This document shows positions 22,999 through 34,922 of a stretch of 64,000 nucleotides of DNA, piece by piece. A program made the position numbers and the translations under genes. The notes under the pieces are model-generated. The model was not told the DNA's origin. It saw only the letters and a list, made by a program, of their open reading frames with translations, and searched no databases. The stretch's first letter is position 1. Each line of letters begins with the position of its first letter. Origin of the DNA: Terfezia claveryi (lineage: Eukaryota > Ascomycota > Pezizomycetes > Pezizales > Pezizaceae); the NCBI GenBank assembly GCA_015179025.1, contig WHUX01000213.1, positions 1 to 64,000 on the forward strand, given 5' to 3'.

Positions 22999-25823
22999 TT
23001 AATCACTCAACTCGAATACGCCTGTTCCGTCCAACCTCTTGACCGTCTTCTCCACCTCATCCCTCACCTTCACCTTCATCTTCAGCTTCTCCTCCTCCTC
23101 CTCCTCCTCCTCCTCCTCCTCCTCCTCCTCCTCCTCCTCCTCCCCACCCTTCCCCAGCGCCCCCACAGCCTCCACCACCTCCTCCTCCACCACCACATTA
23201 TCCAACTCCCTCTTTCTCCTCTCGACAAACACCCCCCTAGGCAACCTCGGCTCTCCCTCTCTCCACGGCTCCCTCGCCTCCTTCCTAGCTAAATCAAACA
23301 CCCACCTCGCGCCTGGCTTGAATCCCTTCTTTTCCCTCCTCCCCAACGACCCTTGAACCATCCCATCCTGACCAACCCCATCCCTTTCTGCCTCCGCAGG
23401 CAAGAGTCCCTTCGTAGAGAGCTTCGTGGCGAGATACATCCAGCAAAGTGCGTTACCCACCGTCCCCGCCTCATCGCTGACGCCATTTGCCGCAGCTTTG
23501 GAGATTTTTTCCCGCAGGTCTCTGTCCATCCAGAGCTTATACATGTACCCTGCTACTGCGTCAGTGTCAGAGGGACGGGCTAAGAACCCAGTTTTTCCGT
23601 GCTGGATTTGTAGTGGTATACCGCCCGCGAGGGTTGCGATGGTGGGTTTGCCATGGTGGAGCGCTTCAGAGACTTTGACCTCGAAGCCTTCGCGGGTGGA
23701 GAGTTGCAGGGCAAGTGTGGCGTTTGTGAGGAGGGCGTTGAGCACTGTTGCGTAGTGGGAGGATGTGTGGTTAGTAGGTGGTTTTGGGATGGGGGCCGGA
23801 GGGGAGGGAGCTACTCTGATCAGATGGACCGATACGCATGACGATGATGTCGTTTGCCCAGCGGGCGTATTTGTCGCTTTCGAGGAGTTGCATGGTCTCG
23901 TCGTAGATGATAGAGGCGTCGGGGTCGTCGACAGCGCCGTGGCCACAACTGTGTATAGTGAGCATTTCCTTTTCTTTGTTTGAGGAAAAGGGAAGAGGGG
24001 GGGGAATTACATGAGTAACTGGGGAGTTTTACTGAATGGGAGCTCATCGTCGAGCTTCTTTCTGAGCTTACAGAAGGCGTCGATTACGTCTGGAATACCC
24101 TTTGATGGATCGAAACGGGCGATTTGGACGATGTAGTTGCGCTGGGGAAATTGCAGTTTCGCCCTACACCAGCCACCACGAGTTAATATATGATATGATT
24201 CTAGCTGGGGTTGGGTGAAGGGGGAAAGAGGGAAGGGGGAAGGGACATACATATGAATTTCCGAACACATTGTCCTAAAATTATGATGATAATACCTCAA
24301 ATCCCACACTCTAAGCACTTTATTCAACCCATCCAACCAATCGGTACTCGCCGGCATCAATGCCAACTTCTCCAGCGGCACCGAATTTGGCACAAAACTC
24401 TCCATCGGATGCGACACAAACACATCCGCATGCTTTATATAATTCCATAAGTAACTCCAGACTTCCTCTTGCGGGGAACCCTTCTTCGCAACGAGATCTG
24501 AACGGATTTCGATATGGCTGCGGTAGATGATTGGTACATGTGGGCGGGCCCTTCGGATCAAGGGGATAAGAGCCGGCATTTGGGGGTCGTCGATGATGAC
24601 AACGTCTGCACCGCCGGCGGCGAGGGGGCCCCCGGGAGAGAGCCAGCTGCGCTCGGCATTTGCGAGGATCCATTCGTCGATCTGGGCGCTTTGGGATTTG
24701 GTTAGGCGGACGTTAGGGTCGGCGACGCCCTGGAGGATGTTGTGGTTTGTTTTTGTGATGCGGAACACGCGGGGGTGGGGCTTGGGGACGTACCTGAGCC
24801 GAGTGAAAATGTGAGTGATTACGATACGCAATTTCAGGGTAAACTAACGTCCTGAGGGGAAACCAACCACGCAGCCTGCACACCCGCCATCTTGAAGAAC
24901 CTCAGCAGCGCATGCCTCATAAGCGCCACCCCCCCTCCCTGCGGCGTACTACTAAAATACGCAATCTTGATCTTCCTCATCCTCAACTCCTTCGCATACT
25001 TCATCGCCGAGTTCCACGTTCCTTCGCCCATCATCGTCTCCTTATAGTCATCTAGTTTACCAACCAGCCTTGCCCTACCCCCTGTATCAGGGAAAACCTG
25101 GTTCCGAAACCCAATAGTAAGACATGGATTCAACCCGGGACCAAAGTCCTTCGTACACTTCCTAGCCGCAGAATCCGCCTGCTCGTCGACGTCGATTATG
25201 GTAATTTCCCCTTCATACTCGCCTCCCATAACTCCATTCGCTAGGGAGGCTGCATCGAAAGCATCCGGAGTTGGATGCTGCTCGGGGTCCATGTAGAATC
25301 CAGCACGGGGAGCAATGAATGCGACTTTATACACCATGGCGACGATATCCATGTCTTTCCACAAGACGCTTGGGAGCGTGGGGGTGATCTCGAGGGATTT
25401 CTCTGTGATCCCAGCGCCGACGAACTTGAGAGTGTGTTCTCTGGAGAAGAATTTCAGCTGCTCAACGATGTGCTTGATGCACATGTTGGCGCGGTCGGTG
25501 TAGGAGGTGTTTTTGGGGATGTGGAGATTGTGCAGGCAATAGTCGGTGGAGTAGGTGCCGTCGTGTGTGCAGATGCCAATTTCGAGGAGGCATGGGTCTT
25601 TTTCTATGACTGCTACTCCACAGAACATTGCCTGCGTGCGTGTGGGAAGTTAGTATGCATAGTATGGTATGATATAAGGGCAGGTAGGGGGAGGGGGAGG
25701 TACAGCTAGGCTAAGACCTGCCCAGTTCTCTACTTCTTCGATTTTGCTCATGCGGCGGCGCATTTCGTAGGCAGGCTGGGACAGAAATCCCGCCTGCTCG
25801 TCGGCGATGCTGTGGGGTACCAT
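22999..25823 (-). CDS. ccg-9: Retaining alpha,alpha-trehalose phosphorylase (GT4 family)
   Basis: Six exons: 25823-25704, 25631-24868, 24793-24251, 24163-24011, 23948-23815 and 23744-22999. All joints are in phase, giving 819 residues. The family interconverts trehalose plus phosphate with glucose 1-phosphate and glucose; the Neurospora homologue is the clock-controlled gene ccg-9. The N-terminal part (MFCGVAVIEKDPCLLEIG) precedes a GT-B fold with AYFSSTPQGGGVALMRHAL, the joint-restored WYVPKPHPRVF, the donor-site segment YIVQIARFDPSKGIPDVID, PSDQMLNALL, and the GT4 E-x7-E motif in EGFEVKVSEALHHGKPTIA. Relatives are about 700-750 residues. The excess is a C-terminal extension with a run of about 18 Glu from a CTC microsatellite (about 23086-23145). 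The exon 2 donor (GTTGGT) is weak but required by frame and by the WYVP motif. Confidence 0.93.
23086..23145. repeat. CTC/GAG microsatellite encoding poly-Glu
   Basis: About 18 uninterrupted CTC triplets on the plus strand, translated on the minus strand as poly-glutamate inside the C-terminal extension of trehalose phosphorylase. Length changes in whole triplets would keep the frame. Confidence 0.9.
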
Positions 25824-26442
25824 GTTGAATGATTTCTACTCGAAAAGGTCAATCCCTTGAGTTTGATGGGATGAAGCTTCAGACCCTTGGGGATATATTT
25901 GCTCGCAAGGTGGTATCCAAAAAGTAAAATCCAATATCTCTCTTTTCTTTCTTTGGCTTTAACTTCTTTGTCAATGGTTCTTGTTTGTTACGGGGCACGA
26001 GATGTGAGCCGATTATTGCTGATCTGTGGAACAGGGCCTAATGTTAATTATAAATGTCAACTCCATCTAAACTCCAATTCGATGGGTATATAAACTTCAC
26101 CACCAGAGAGTCATGAGATGAGGACTCTGGGGGCTTGGACAAAAAGAAAAATATACACATGATCTTTGATATATACCTAGAATATGATGTTGCTCGGGTA
26201 TTCAGGTCTACCTTCTTGCCACCGAATTCGAACTGCAAGTTAACTGTCCTCTGTATCCCCAATGTCAGCATCTTCCACCCAGTTACAGAACAACTGTTTC
26301 AAAGTGGAGTGATCCTCACGTTTCCTCTCTCTTATTCTATACTTTGTGCAAGTACTTTTCTGCAACGCAACTGCTATAAAATCAATCTATCGAAAGGATC
26401 GTGTATTGTCAATCATGGTGTCTCTTTTATTATTTCTTTAGA
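25824..26442. other. Upstream region of trehalose phosphorylase
   Basis: No gene supported. This is the 5' flank of the trehalose phosphorylase gene. Short frames lack coding character. Confidence 0.5.
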
Positions 26443-26748
26443 TTAGATAAATAGAGGCTGGAGAAAAACAAGGTACACGTGAACTGTACGTACACCAACA
26501 GGCTCAGCTCCGGCTGACGTATTGACGTCGTTACCTGGCCACTCCCCCACCAAGTTACCGAGGCCCCAATTGCTTAGCGATCGATCTATAGCGGGTAGGT
26601 TGGTCAGGGCAGACCATCCAACATCAGCCGCAGCAGATCTGGATTGGGGCGGGCGTACAGGGCAAATACCCGGTTCTTGCTCCGAGGTAGTCCCTATTGT
26701 GCGTGTCATGAAATCGATATCGAAACCGGGGTACTCGTAACCAGACAT
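26443..26748 (-). CDS. Possible small hypothetical protein
   Basis: An open frame of 101 codons from an ATG (MSGYEYPGFDIDFMTRTIG). Composition is protein-like (SALTNLPAIDRSLSNWGLG, NLVGEWPGNDVN), with a hydrophobic end (VHVYLVFLQPLFI). It matches no family I know, and no intron partner is evident. It may be a short gene, an exon or a relic. Confidence 0.3.
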   Translation of the reverse strand: MSGYEYPGFDIDFMTRTIGTTSEQEPGICPVRPPQSRSAAADVGWSALTNLPAIDRSLSNWGLGNLVGEWPGNDVNTSAGAEPVGVRTVHVYLVFLQPLFI

Positions 26749-27704
26749 TTGACATGTTCCGTCCACTTTAAGACATTATATGCATATGCAAGGTAACTGC
26801 GACATCAAACGGTAGAATATGGGGGCCCCCAATCTAGATCTCGACCTCACCTCGGTGTTCCGGGACCCAGGATTCTATCCTTACAAAAAACTAACCCATT
26901 TCCCTCTAAGCGCACCGTAACTATAAACTGTTTGTTGATGGGTTCAAAAGAAAGTTGATTCAAAATGTTTCCCAGTTTGAGCTGAAGATGTTACATAGGT
27001 ATATGCTAGTACAACAAATGGATGAGTCGCCCCATGCTTCATTATTGGAATATGTGGAGGTAACAACTCACCAGCCACACCGCCACACCGCCACACAAGC
27101 CAACCCGTCCCTAAGGAAGCCTGGCAGGCGCAAAAATCAACAGGTGGCGGGGGCGAGGAGGTTATGAGTTGGTAAAGTATGGAAGCAGCGATTGTACGGA
27201 TAAACCAACCACAATGTCGTCATTATGCGGCAGCACAGGCAACGTGTTGAAAGAAATGGAAAAGAAATTAAAAAAAAAAAAAAAAAGTAGGACAAAAAAG
27301 AAAGTGAGAATAAGAAATAAGAAGAAGGGAGAAAAATATATATATATTTCTAGTTCCGGTTTATAAATTACTTCTAGTTCTGGTTGGTTGGCCAAGTATG
27401 CAGGACCATAAGCATCGATGCATACGCCGGGGTCGGCGTCGCAACTGCAATGCATATGCATGAATATAGCAGCTACAATTCACCAGTCCAAAACATAAAT
27501 CAAATACCAAAGACATTCTGTATACCTATTGTTAACCACAACATAATAAGCCTTATCCTAATTCAGAAATAGTCCCATTCATCCCGCGCCTCTTACAGAA
27601 AACAGACTCAAAACTCAACTCCATAACAAAAAATCATACGCAAATCATCGTGTCTCTGCTCAATGCACATGGCACCCCTCAACTCGTTCAAACACCCTGC
27701 AGGG
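26749..27704. other. Intergenic with A-rich and CA-rich tracts
   Basis: No gene supported. It contains a CCACACCGCCACA run near 27075 and an A-run at 27270-27286 followed by A/G-rich sequence, and ends in the 3' flank of the serine-rich protein gene. Confidence 0.5.
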
Positions 27705-29111
27705 CTAGCACATCTTCCCCTTACCCTTTCCCTTTCCCGGGGCCTTATTCAATGCCACCTGCACAGGTGACTCTGTGCGTTTCGCTCCCACATCCACAAC
27801 CCCACGCTCACCAAGATCATGTGCATGAGTCCCCTCATGTTCCATCGTCCTGCCCGTCTTCCCACTAGCAACACTCGCCGTCCTTCTACTTCTCGCACTC
27901 CTTGCATCATCCTCATCCTCATCCCTTCTCGGCCCATCCTCCTCATTAGCACATACCTCTCCCCGCCCCGAGCCCCGCCTGCTCCTCACCCCACCCCAAC
28001 ACCCATGGCCCCCACTAGTCGCCGCCCCGCCGCCCAACCCTCCTGGCCCACCAACCACGCTATAATTCTCCCTCCCCTGTAGAAAGTACTCCGCCCCGCC
28101 TCCTCCTCCCTGTCCTGAGATTGGGCTATTTAACCCAGGGGAATGTACTCCTCTCATACTCGCCCCATCGCCGCCCAATCTCCCATACAGACTCGATCGA
28201 TCCCCTAGATTGCGAATAGACCCAGTTGTCGTCCCACGGTCGGTGTTGTCAAGTGAGGAGAGGGCGCTCAGGGGGAGTGATTCGCGGGACCCACCCCATA
28301 CAGATGCTGGCGCAAGGGCGCGGATCGACGCATCAGTGTCGAAGGAGTGACGTCTACGACGCTTAGAGGAAGACGCCAGGGTTATTATTGATGCATTATC
28401 TGTCAGGAGGCCATACGCAGTTGCAGTCGAGTAGTATTGTTGGTTGTTACCGGGGGCTGTGGATGGGTAGAGGTGGCTTGGTGAGGGGAGTGGGTTGCTA
28501 AAGAGGATGGGGGCACCATTTGGGTTGTGATGGTGTGAGGCATGGGGGTTGTAGTTCTGGTGGGCGGCTCCGTTGCCGAAATTGGGGGCGGTGGATTGAA
28601 TTGTAGTAAGGGTGGTGGTGAGTGATCGAACGGAGGGTGCGGGTGAAGAGAAGGTAGATGGCGATTGGAGGGAGGTAGCTGTGGTTGTTACAGTATGGTT
28701 TGAGGGTTTCGGTGCTGATGATGGGGAGGAAGCAGAACTTTCTGACCCAGTCAAAGGGGATTGACGGTGGTTCTTGAGATCGTCGTATGAGGGGCCGGTG
28801 ATTGTGTTGACTGTGGATGTTGTATTTAGTGGTGTAGGGATACCAGGATGAGAGTTGCTCCTGTGCTGTTTACCCGAGTGGGACTTGATTTCCCCGCTAG
28901 GGGGCAGATTGCTCTTGTAGAGGGTGTTGCTTTCAGTCTGACCTGTTTGTGCCGCGGAAGACGAGTGGTGGTGGGAGGACTTGAGGCCGGCGAGACGCTT
29001 CATCAGCGAGCTGAAGGGTTTCCTGTGAATGCGAGCTGCGGGCGTTCCGGTGACTGTCGCAGTCGCTGTAGTGGCTTGAGCGGGAGGCGGCGGGCCGCTT
29101 CCTAGACGCAT
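27705..29111 (-). CDS. Ser/Thr/Gly-rich, probably disordered fungal protein
   Basis: A single exon of 468 residues. The ATG at 29111 is preceded at once by an in-frame TAA, so the start is secure. Most of it is low-complexity (Ser, Thr, Pro, Asn, then Gly/Arg). Two stretches look conserved: a basic N-terminal segment (RKPFSSLMKRLAGLKSSHH) and a central block running from YGLLTDNASIITLASSSK through a KRRRRHS cluster to SVWGGSRESLPLSALSS. I recall similar central blocks in fungal proteins labelled as putative polycystin-type cation channels, but no membrane helices are visible here, so I do not adopt that name. The C-terminus is GKGKGKGKMC. The gene is divergent from MLH3 across about 725 bp. 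Confidence 0.75.
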   Translation of the reverse strand: MRLGSGPPPPAQATTATATVTGTPAARIHRKPFSSLMKRLAGLKSSHHHSSSAAQTGQTESNTLYKSNLPPSGEIKSHSGKQHRSNSHPGIPTPLNTTSTVNTITGPSYDDLKNHRQSPLTGSESSASSPSSAPKPSNHTVTTTATSLQSPSTFSSPAPSVRSLTTTLTTIQSTAPNFGNGAAHQNYNPHASHHHNPNGAPILFSNPLPSPSHLYPSTAPGNNQQYYSTATAYGLLTDNASIITLASSSKRRRRHSFDTDASIRALAPASVWGGSRESLPLSALSSLDNTDRGTTTGSIRNLGDRSSLYGRLGGDGASMRGVHSPGLNSPISGQGGGGGAEYFLQGRENYSVVGGPGGLGGGAATSGGHGCWGGVRSRRGSGRGEVCANEEDGPRRDEDEDDARSARSRRTASVASGKTGRTMEHEGTHAHDLGERGVVDVGAKRTESPVQVALNKAPGKGKGKGKMC

Positions 29112-29835
29112 GGGTTAGCACTTGATTGACGGGGTCCAATGCTTGAGCATGGGTGAGAGAGCCAAAGGATGCACATACTCCGGGCGTGTGCATGGGACAC
29201 TGTGGTGGACATTGGTTATGTATGTTTTGCGTTTTCTTTGAGCTGTGTACGTGTAAAGACGAAAGCCCTATGATTGCCACTGAGGCTGAGCCGGAGGGCA
29301 AAAGTGTTACGTTATAAGCAAGGAAGCAACGGGCTTTTCTTTATCGCGGCCGTAGGGAGGAGGCCGGGTGGAGAAGGCCAATGGTGAATGCGAGAATGCG
29401 AGATGTTCTGTCGCCGATCAGCGAGCTGTGGATGTAAAGTAAGCCTCTGAGCTGTAAAGCGACATTTGCTCGAGTCGTAATACACAGGGCGATGGAAAAT
29501 GGTGAGGGGGGAGGTTGTGTGTTTTTTCTTAGCTGAGAAGGGAGGGAAGGGAACGAACGAACGAATAGAAAATGAATGCATCATAGCTGCATATCTGTTG
29601 CATATCTGTTGCATGTGGGGCGAGGCAGGGGCGAGGCAGGGACGAGGGCAGAGGGGATGGCAGGGGCAAGGGGATCGCGGCTGTGGCTGGGCGGTTGGCT
29701 AGTGCAGTGCTTACATACTGTATGCACCTGCCTGCATACTGCGGGAAAGAATGCATACCACCTTCGTTCCTGCCTGGCCAACACTGGTGCGAGCACCATC
29801 CCCCACAACGTACAGTACAAAAGTACTGCCCGGTG
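29112..29835. other. Divergent promoter region of Ser-rich gene and MLH3
   Basis: Lies between the starts of two divergent genes. It contains a repeated GCATATCTGTT (29588-29610), a GAACGAACGAAC run near 29552 and repeated GGGGCGAGGCA-like units at 29617-29645. An in-frame ATG at 29722 could be an alternative MLH3 start. Confidence 0.5.
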
Positions 29836-32800
29836 ATGCTGTGTTCAGCAGCTTCCCCGCCCAGTGATGCCCCCCGCCGGATTGTCTCCTTGCCTCCCTC
29901 CGTGACGGCACGTCTCCGGTCGACTCTGGCCATCACCTCTCTGACACAGGCCGTCTCGGAGCTTGTCCAGAACTCCCTCGATGCCAATGCCCGCCACATC
30001 AAGATCCAGGTTAACTTCCTCCGGAACTCGTGCGTCGTGGGCGATGATGGCTGCGGCATTCCTCCAGAAGATGTGCCTCTTATAGGGAAACGGTATTGTG
30101 CGTCATTTACCCCCTCCCTCCCCTCCAGGAAAATGGAATAACCAAAAGTAGCTTCTAACGGACCAGAGTACAGCGACCTCAAAGTACTGCCCTGACGAAG
30201 GGAACGCCCCGAGCACATTTGGGCACCTCGGCATAACCCTTGCTTCCCTGGCCTCGCTGTCAACCCTCACCGTCCTGAGTCGGGCATCCACTCACCGCTC
30301 CACCTCTCTTGTGCGCTTCTCCTACTCTGATACCCCACTGTCAGCTCCATCCGGCTACTATGCACCAGACCATCTTCGGCTCCCACACTCTGGCACTACA
30401 ATCCGTCTAGAAGCTCTCTTTGGGAACCTTCCAGTGCGGATCAAGGCCCAGCAAGCCTCACTGGACGAGGAGCGTGAGTGGGAGGAGTTAAAGCGGATCT
30501 TGGTTGCATTGCTGCTAGCAAGGCATGGGGGAATGCCGAATCTAGGAATTACGCTTCGTGATGTTGCTGGTAACAAGAAGGTGATCATTAAACCCAGAAT
30601 GAATGTTTTAGACGGTAGTAATGAAGAGGAAGAGGGGGACGATCAGGGAGCTGAGGGTGGCAGGGGGTCTGGGACTGAAATACGACTGCTCCAGCAAGTT
30701 TATACCCCCAAAGAAATTGGCTCCACATCATCCTGGGAGCGTATACGTGCAAGGCGTGGAAATGTAACTATGGAAGGCTGGATAAGTACCACAGGCTCGC
30801 CTAGCAGACGGTACCAGTTCATATCCATCAACTCTCATCCTCTTCCTCCACCGCCCCAATCCACAAACGCTCTCCATGCCACTCTGAATCAGCTTTTCTC
30901 AAAGTCTACATTTGGCACCGTCATTGACCCTATGGAGAGGGGCACAAAGCTGGCACAGAAGCCTCGCAAAGGTGTCGACCGGTACCCAAAATGCATCTTA
31001 CGGATAATGTGCGCAAGAAATCACAATAGGGAGCCGGAGGAGGTTGATGAATCCGGGGCGGTGCTAATTGGGGGTGAGGGTGGGACTGGAGATGCTAGTA
31101 GTGGTAAGGGTGGTATGGAAGGGGAAAATCTCAAGGGCTGTGTTGAGCTTTTAAGGAGGCTGGTGGAGCAGTTCTTGAAAGTCCATGGCTTCCAGAAAAG
31201 AGGTGGTATAGAAAGAGAGGATGAAGAGGCTAGTGAAGAGGTTAGTGAGAGTGATGGAAGAGGAGGAGAGGCGCGGGGTGGAGCGGATGCAAGAACCGTG
31301 AGGAAGTTCTTGGGAACAGCTAATAAAAAAGGGACCGAAATACCACAATTTGTTGCATCCGCAACCCCTCGCCCCGTCTCCTCAAGGGATTCATCGGTGG
31401 CTGGCTGTAGGAGGATGCATATTTACAGTATGGCGCGGGGGGGTCTGCCCCGCAGCTATCTACTCTCTCGGGGTGGGGAAATAAGGTTAAATCTGCAAGG
31501 AGGGACCCAGTAGAAGAAGAAGGTCGACAGGTTGTTGGAATACCAAAGCCAGCAAAAAGTACAGCTATGTCTCCACCTACCTCAGCGAAAACACCCTTGA
31601 CAATTACTATTTCCGAGGAATTGAATGATGAGGAGGAGGAGGCCAGTGCACGTGTAGAGACAGCAAAGGAAGATGGTGAAGACTTCCTACATTGGCGCAA
31701 TCCTGTGACAAACCATATGGCCCACGTCGACCCCCGCACAGGAAATGCTCGCCTCTCTCGAAGTAACGCATCCCCAAGGTCCGGAGGGATTGTAGCAAAG
31801 CAACGCATCAGTCTTCGCACTAGTCGGCCTCCAACCCCGGCAGTAGAGAGTATTATGTCAGAGGGGGCCAAACGACTCAAGCTCTCAACTCCAGTGCCTA
31901 CTTGCCTCGCATCCAGCAGTGTCAACACGGGTAATGCTACAATCGCCGACGCAGAACCAATACCCAGGGATGAAATCGCCCCACCCAAGCGAGGAGCATT
32001 CATCACATCCCTACTAGAGAAGTGGAAAAATCCAGTATTTGCATTACAACCCGAACCCCCGATCCCAGCGCTGGGCCCAACGCAGGCCCTACTAGCATTA
32101 CAACAGCAAATGGAATTGCATCAGTGTAGCTCCTCTCACTTTGTCGCGCCAGGTGGGCAGGATGGCCTGAAGGACATGATGTTACCGGAGTTTGGGGTGG
32201 AGAGACTCAGTAAAAAGGGCTTGAGACGAGGGAGGGTGATTGGTCAAGTGGATAAGAAGTTTGTGTTGATGGCTATGAAGGTGGTAGAGGATGGGGAAGC
32301 TAATGGAGAGGTGTTGCTTGTGATTGATCAGCATGCGGCAGATGAGAGGTGGAGGGTGGAGAAGTTGATGGAGGAGCTGTGTACGGAGATGTTCCCCCAG
32401 GGGCAAGCCCCAAAGGACAATTCCCCTAAATTGGGTCAGGAAGAGAAGGCGGTCTTACTACCCCCAGCAGGAGACCTGGCAAAAACAAGCGTCGAGCCGG
32501 TGGATGGTGACGAAATATATTCAAAAATTACCACAGTACCTGTTCCTCCTAATAAACCACTCAAATACCCCATCACCCCTACCGAAAGCTCAATGCTTTC
32601 GAAACACCGATATCGAAAGGAATTTGCCGCTTGGGGCGTGCTCTATACCATTCCCCTTTCCCATACTACTACCACAGAACAGCAGCCTATGCTTACGCTT
32701 ACACATTTACCAAAGATAGTTTTTGACCGTGGAGCCACGGAGCCGACTATCCCGATTGATCTTGTTCGAGAGCATTTATGGGAGTTGTCTGAGAGGAAGG

Positions 32801-33468
32801 CGGCATGGTGGGTTACTGGTGAGGCTAGTGGGGGCAGGGGTGTAGATGGAGGACATGGCAAAGGCAAGGGATGGGTAGAGAGAATGAGGTTTGCGCCTAG
32901 AAAGTTGGTGGAGGTGGTAAATTCGAGGGCGTGTAGGAGTGCTATTATGTTTGGGGATGGGCTGGGAATGGGGGAGTGTGTGGAGTTGTTGGGTAGATTG
33001 GTTGGTTGGGATGAAGAGCGGGGCGCGAGGGAGAGGGAAAAGGAAGGGGGAAAGGTGGTGGATGGGGGGTGTAAATTCCCGTTTATGTGTGCGCATGGGA
33101 GACCGAGTATGGTTCCATTAGTGAGGATGTCAACAAGCAATACTAGTCAGGTTGGGGGGGGAGAATACACGTTTACAAGTCTTGGTCTTGGGGAAGGTAT
33201 TGGAGGAGGCGTAGGCGGTAGTGGGTGTGTTATTGGGGATGCACGAGTACCTTGGGTAGGGGAGAGGAGGTATGCGGAGATTGGTGGGGAGATGGGGCCT
33301 GCTGGCAGGGAACGGGGATTGGGTTACAAGGAAGCGTATGCGAAGTGGAGAGCTAGGGAGAAGGAGAAGGAGAGGGAGAAAGAAGTTGATATGGATGGGG
33401 ATGTAGATGAGGATGAGAGTGAAGCGGATGGGGATGCGGAGGAAATACGGCTGGATGTTTGCAGGTAA
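29836..33468 (+). CDS. MLH3: DNA mismatch repair / meiotic MutL homologue MLH3
   Basis: Three exons give 1157 residues: 29836-30097, 30174-31427 and 31511-33468. With MLH1, the family forms the MutL-gamma endonuclease of meiotic crossing over and mismatch repair in the nucleus. GHKL ATPase motifs are visible: ELVQNSLDANARHIK, VGDDGCGIPPED, and GKRYSTSKYCPDEG across the first joint. The next motif reads TFGHLGITLASL where MutL proteins normally have G-F-R-G-E-A-L. The C-terminal domain has the metal-binding endonuclease motif DQHAADERWRVE, then ACRSAIMFGDGLG and CAHGRPSMVPL. Between them is a long variable acidic linker. The second intron (31428-31510, GTATGG to CCCAG) is my best choice; a donor near 31408 is possible. 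The first ATG giving a family-like N-terminus was taken. Confidence 0.9.
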
Positions 33469-33890
33469 ATGGCGTTTGGGTGGCGTTAGTTGTCTTCAAT
33501 TTTCTTTTTTGCCCGTTGATATTGGGTAATTATATTTGGATCATCCCGCCACTCGATGATAATGCATAATATTATACTTGGTTTATATATTGTTTGTCCG
33601 TGCTCTGGATAGATATATACATGCCCTAATGTATTGCTTAATAGTCGAAAGTCGAATATTTGTCTTCCCGTCTCCATGAGGAGTACATACCCTCCAACCG
33701 TTGCTCGCTCCCCTCCAAGAACCTAACCTACATGAGATAAACTGGTTTTAGTAGGGCTATTGGGAACTATGGGGGGGAAATGTCCGGTTTACCCTGAAGA
33801 AACTCCCCACAATCACGTGCTAGCTCCCCAACAACCACCGCAAACAAACTCCTTCAACTTCGAAGTCGAAGCTTCACGAATTAATCAACT
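33469..33890. other. Intergenic between MLH3 and OCA-like gene
   Basis: No gene supported. It holds the MLH3 3' flank and the upstream region of the next gene, which lies in the same orientation. Confidence 0.5.
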
Positions 33891-34801
33891 ATGTCATTCA
33901 GTCGCACCCCCCAAAACACCGCCTCCCAGTTTCACCACCAGCACCACCAGCACCAGCACCAGCACCAGCACCAGCGCCTCCAGCGCGATGCGTCGGGAGA
34001 TAGAGCTGTAAGAGGGACAGAGCGAGAGAAGGACAAGGACAAGGACAGCAAGGGCGGGGCCACTGAGATACCGACGCTCTATCCCCCCGAAGGTTTCGCG
34101 ACGATAAGTGAGGGGATATATCGATGTACTAGTATCGATTATAGCTCGAGAGAGTTTCTCAAGACGTTTCGTCCCCCTCCCCAACATCCCCCTTAGCTCC
34201 CACTCCCACTAACACCCCTCCCCCCAGGCTAAACCTAAAAACCATCCTCACCCTCACGGTTGAAAAGCCCCGCTCCCCACTACGGCACCTCAGCTCCTCC
34301 CTATCCATCCAACTCATCCACAGCGCGCTATGGACGGGCGCCTCCCCCAGCACCACTCTCAGCAGCAGCACCACTACGACCACACAGCCCATCTGGGAGG
34401 AGCCCGCGTGGAAGCAAGCCGTCGACGAAGCGCTGGGATACCTCGCCCCAGAGTATCGCCCCGTGCTCGTCCTCGACGGGGTGGGCGTCTTTTGCGGAGT
34501 GGTGCGCAGGGGCGTCATGGGCTGGGGGGTCACGGGGACGGTCTTAGAGTATAGGAGCTTTTTCTGGGCGGGGGGAGGCGGTCAAGGGGGGAGATATGGC
34601 TGTGAGGAGGTCGTGGAGATGGTGGATATAGAGGGCGGCTGGGGTGGACACGGAGTCGATGATTTGAGGGTGGGGGGGAGGGGGGAGGGGGGGAGAATGG
34701 GGAGATGCCAGAGGAAATGGACAAACCCGGGGATGCCGGTGGCGATCGGCGGGCGGCCCCCCCTGCAGGGCCGGGGAGTGGTGGAGGTGGAGGTTAGGTG
34801 A
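33891..34801 (+). CDS. OCA/Siw14-like atypical phosphatase fold, P-loop missing
   Basis: Two exons, 33891-34165 and 34228-34801 (intron with an ACTAAC branch and CCCCAG acceptor), give 282 residues. The N-terminus is a His/Gln repeat encoded by CACCAG units, then a charged stretch. The family core follows: LYPPEGFATISEGIYRCTS, FLKT joined to LNLKTILTLTVEKP, as in yeast Siw14 and Oca proteins, which act on inositol pyrophosphates or in oxidant-induced arrest. Where an active enzyme has His-Cys-x5-Arg, this protein reads VLVLDGVGVFCGVVRRG, so the catalytic Cys-x5-Arg loop is absent. It is probably a pseudophosphatase like some Oca subunits. The C-terminal part is Gly-rich. An extra intron hiding a different core cannot be excluded. 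Confidence 0.75.
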
Positions 34802-34891
34802 GGTGAGGTGGTATGATTAAAACATGGTCAAAGGGCGTAATTAATTTCTCAACTGCTTATATCTATATTTTTACGGGAGTTTTTCAAAACT

Positions 34892-34922
<31 letters not shown>

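Noticed and set aside
23039..23356. Poly-serine protein on the plus strand
   Set aside because: Antisense reading of the CTC microsatellite in trehalose phosphorylase.
27705..29111. Naming the Ser-rich protein a polycystin-type channel
   Set aside because: A remembered similarity of one central block only; no transmembrane segments are visible.
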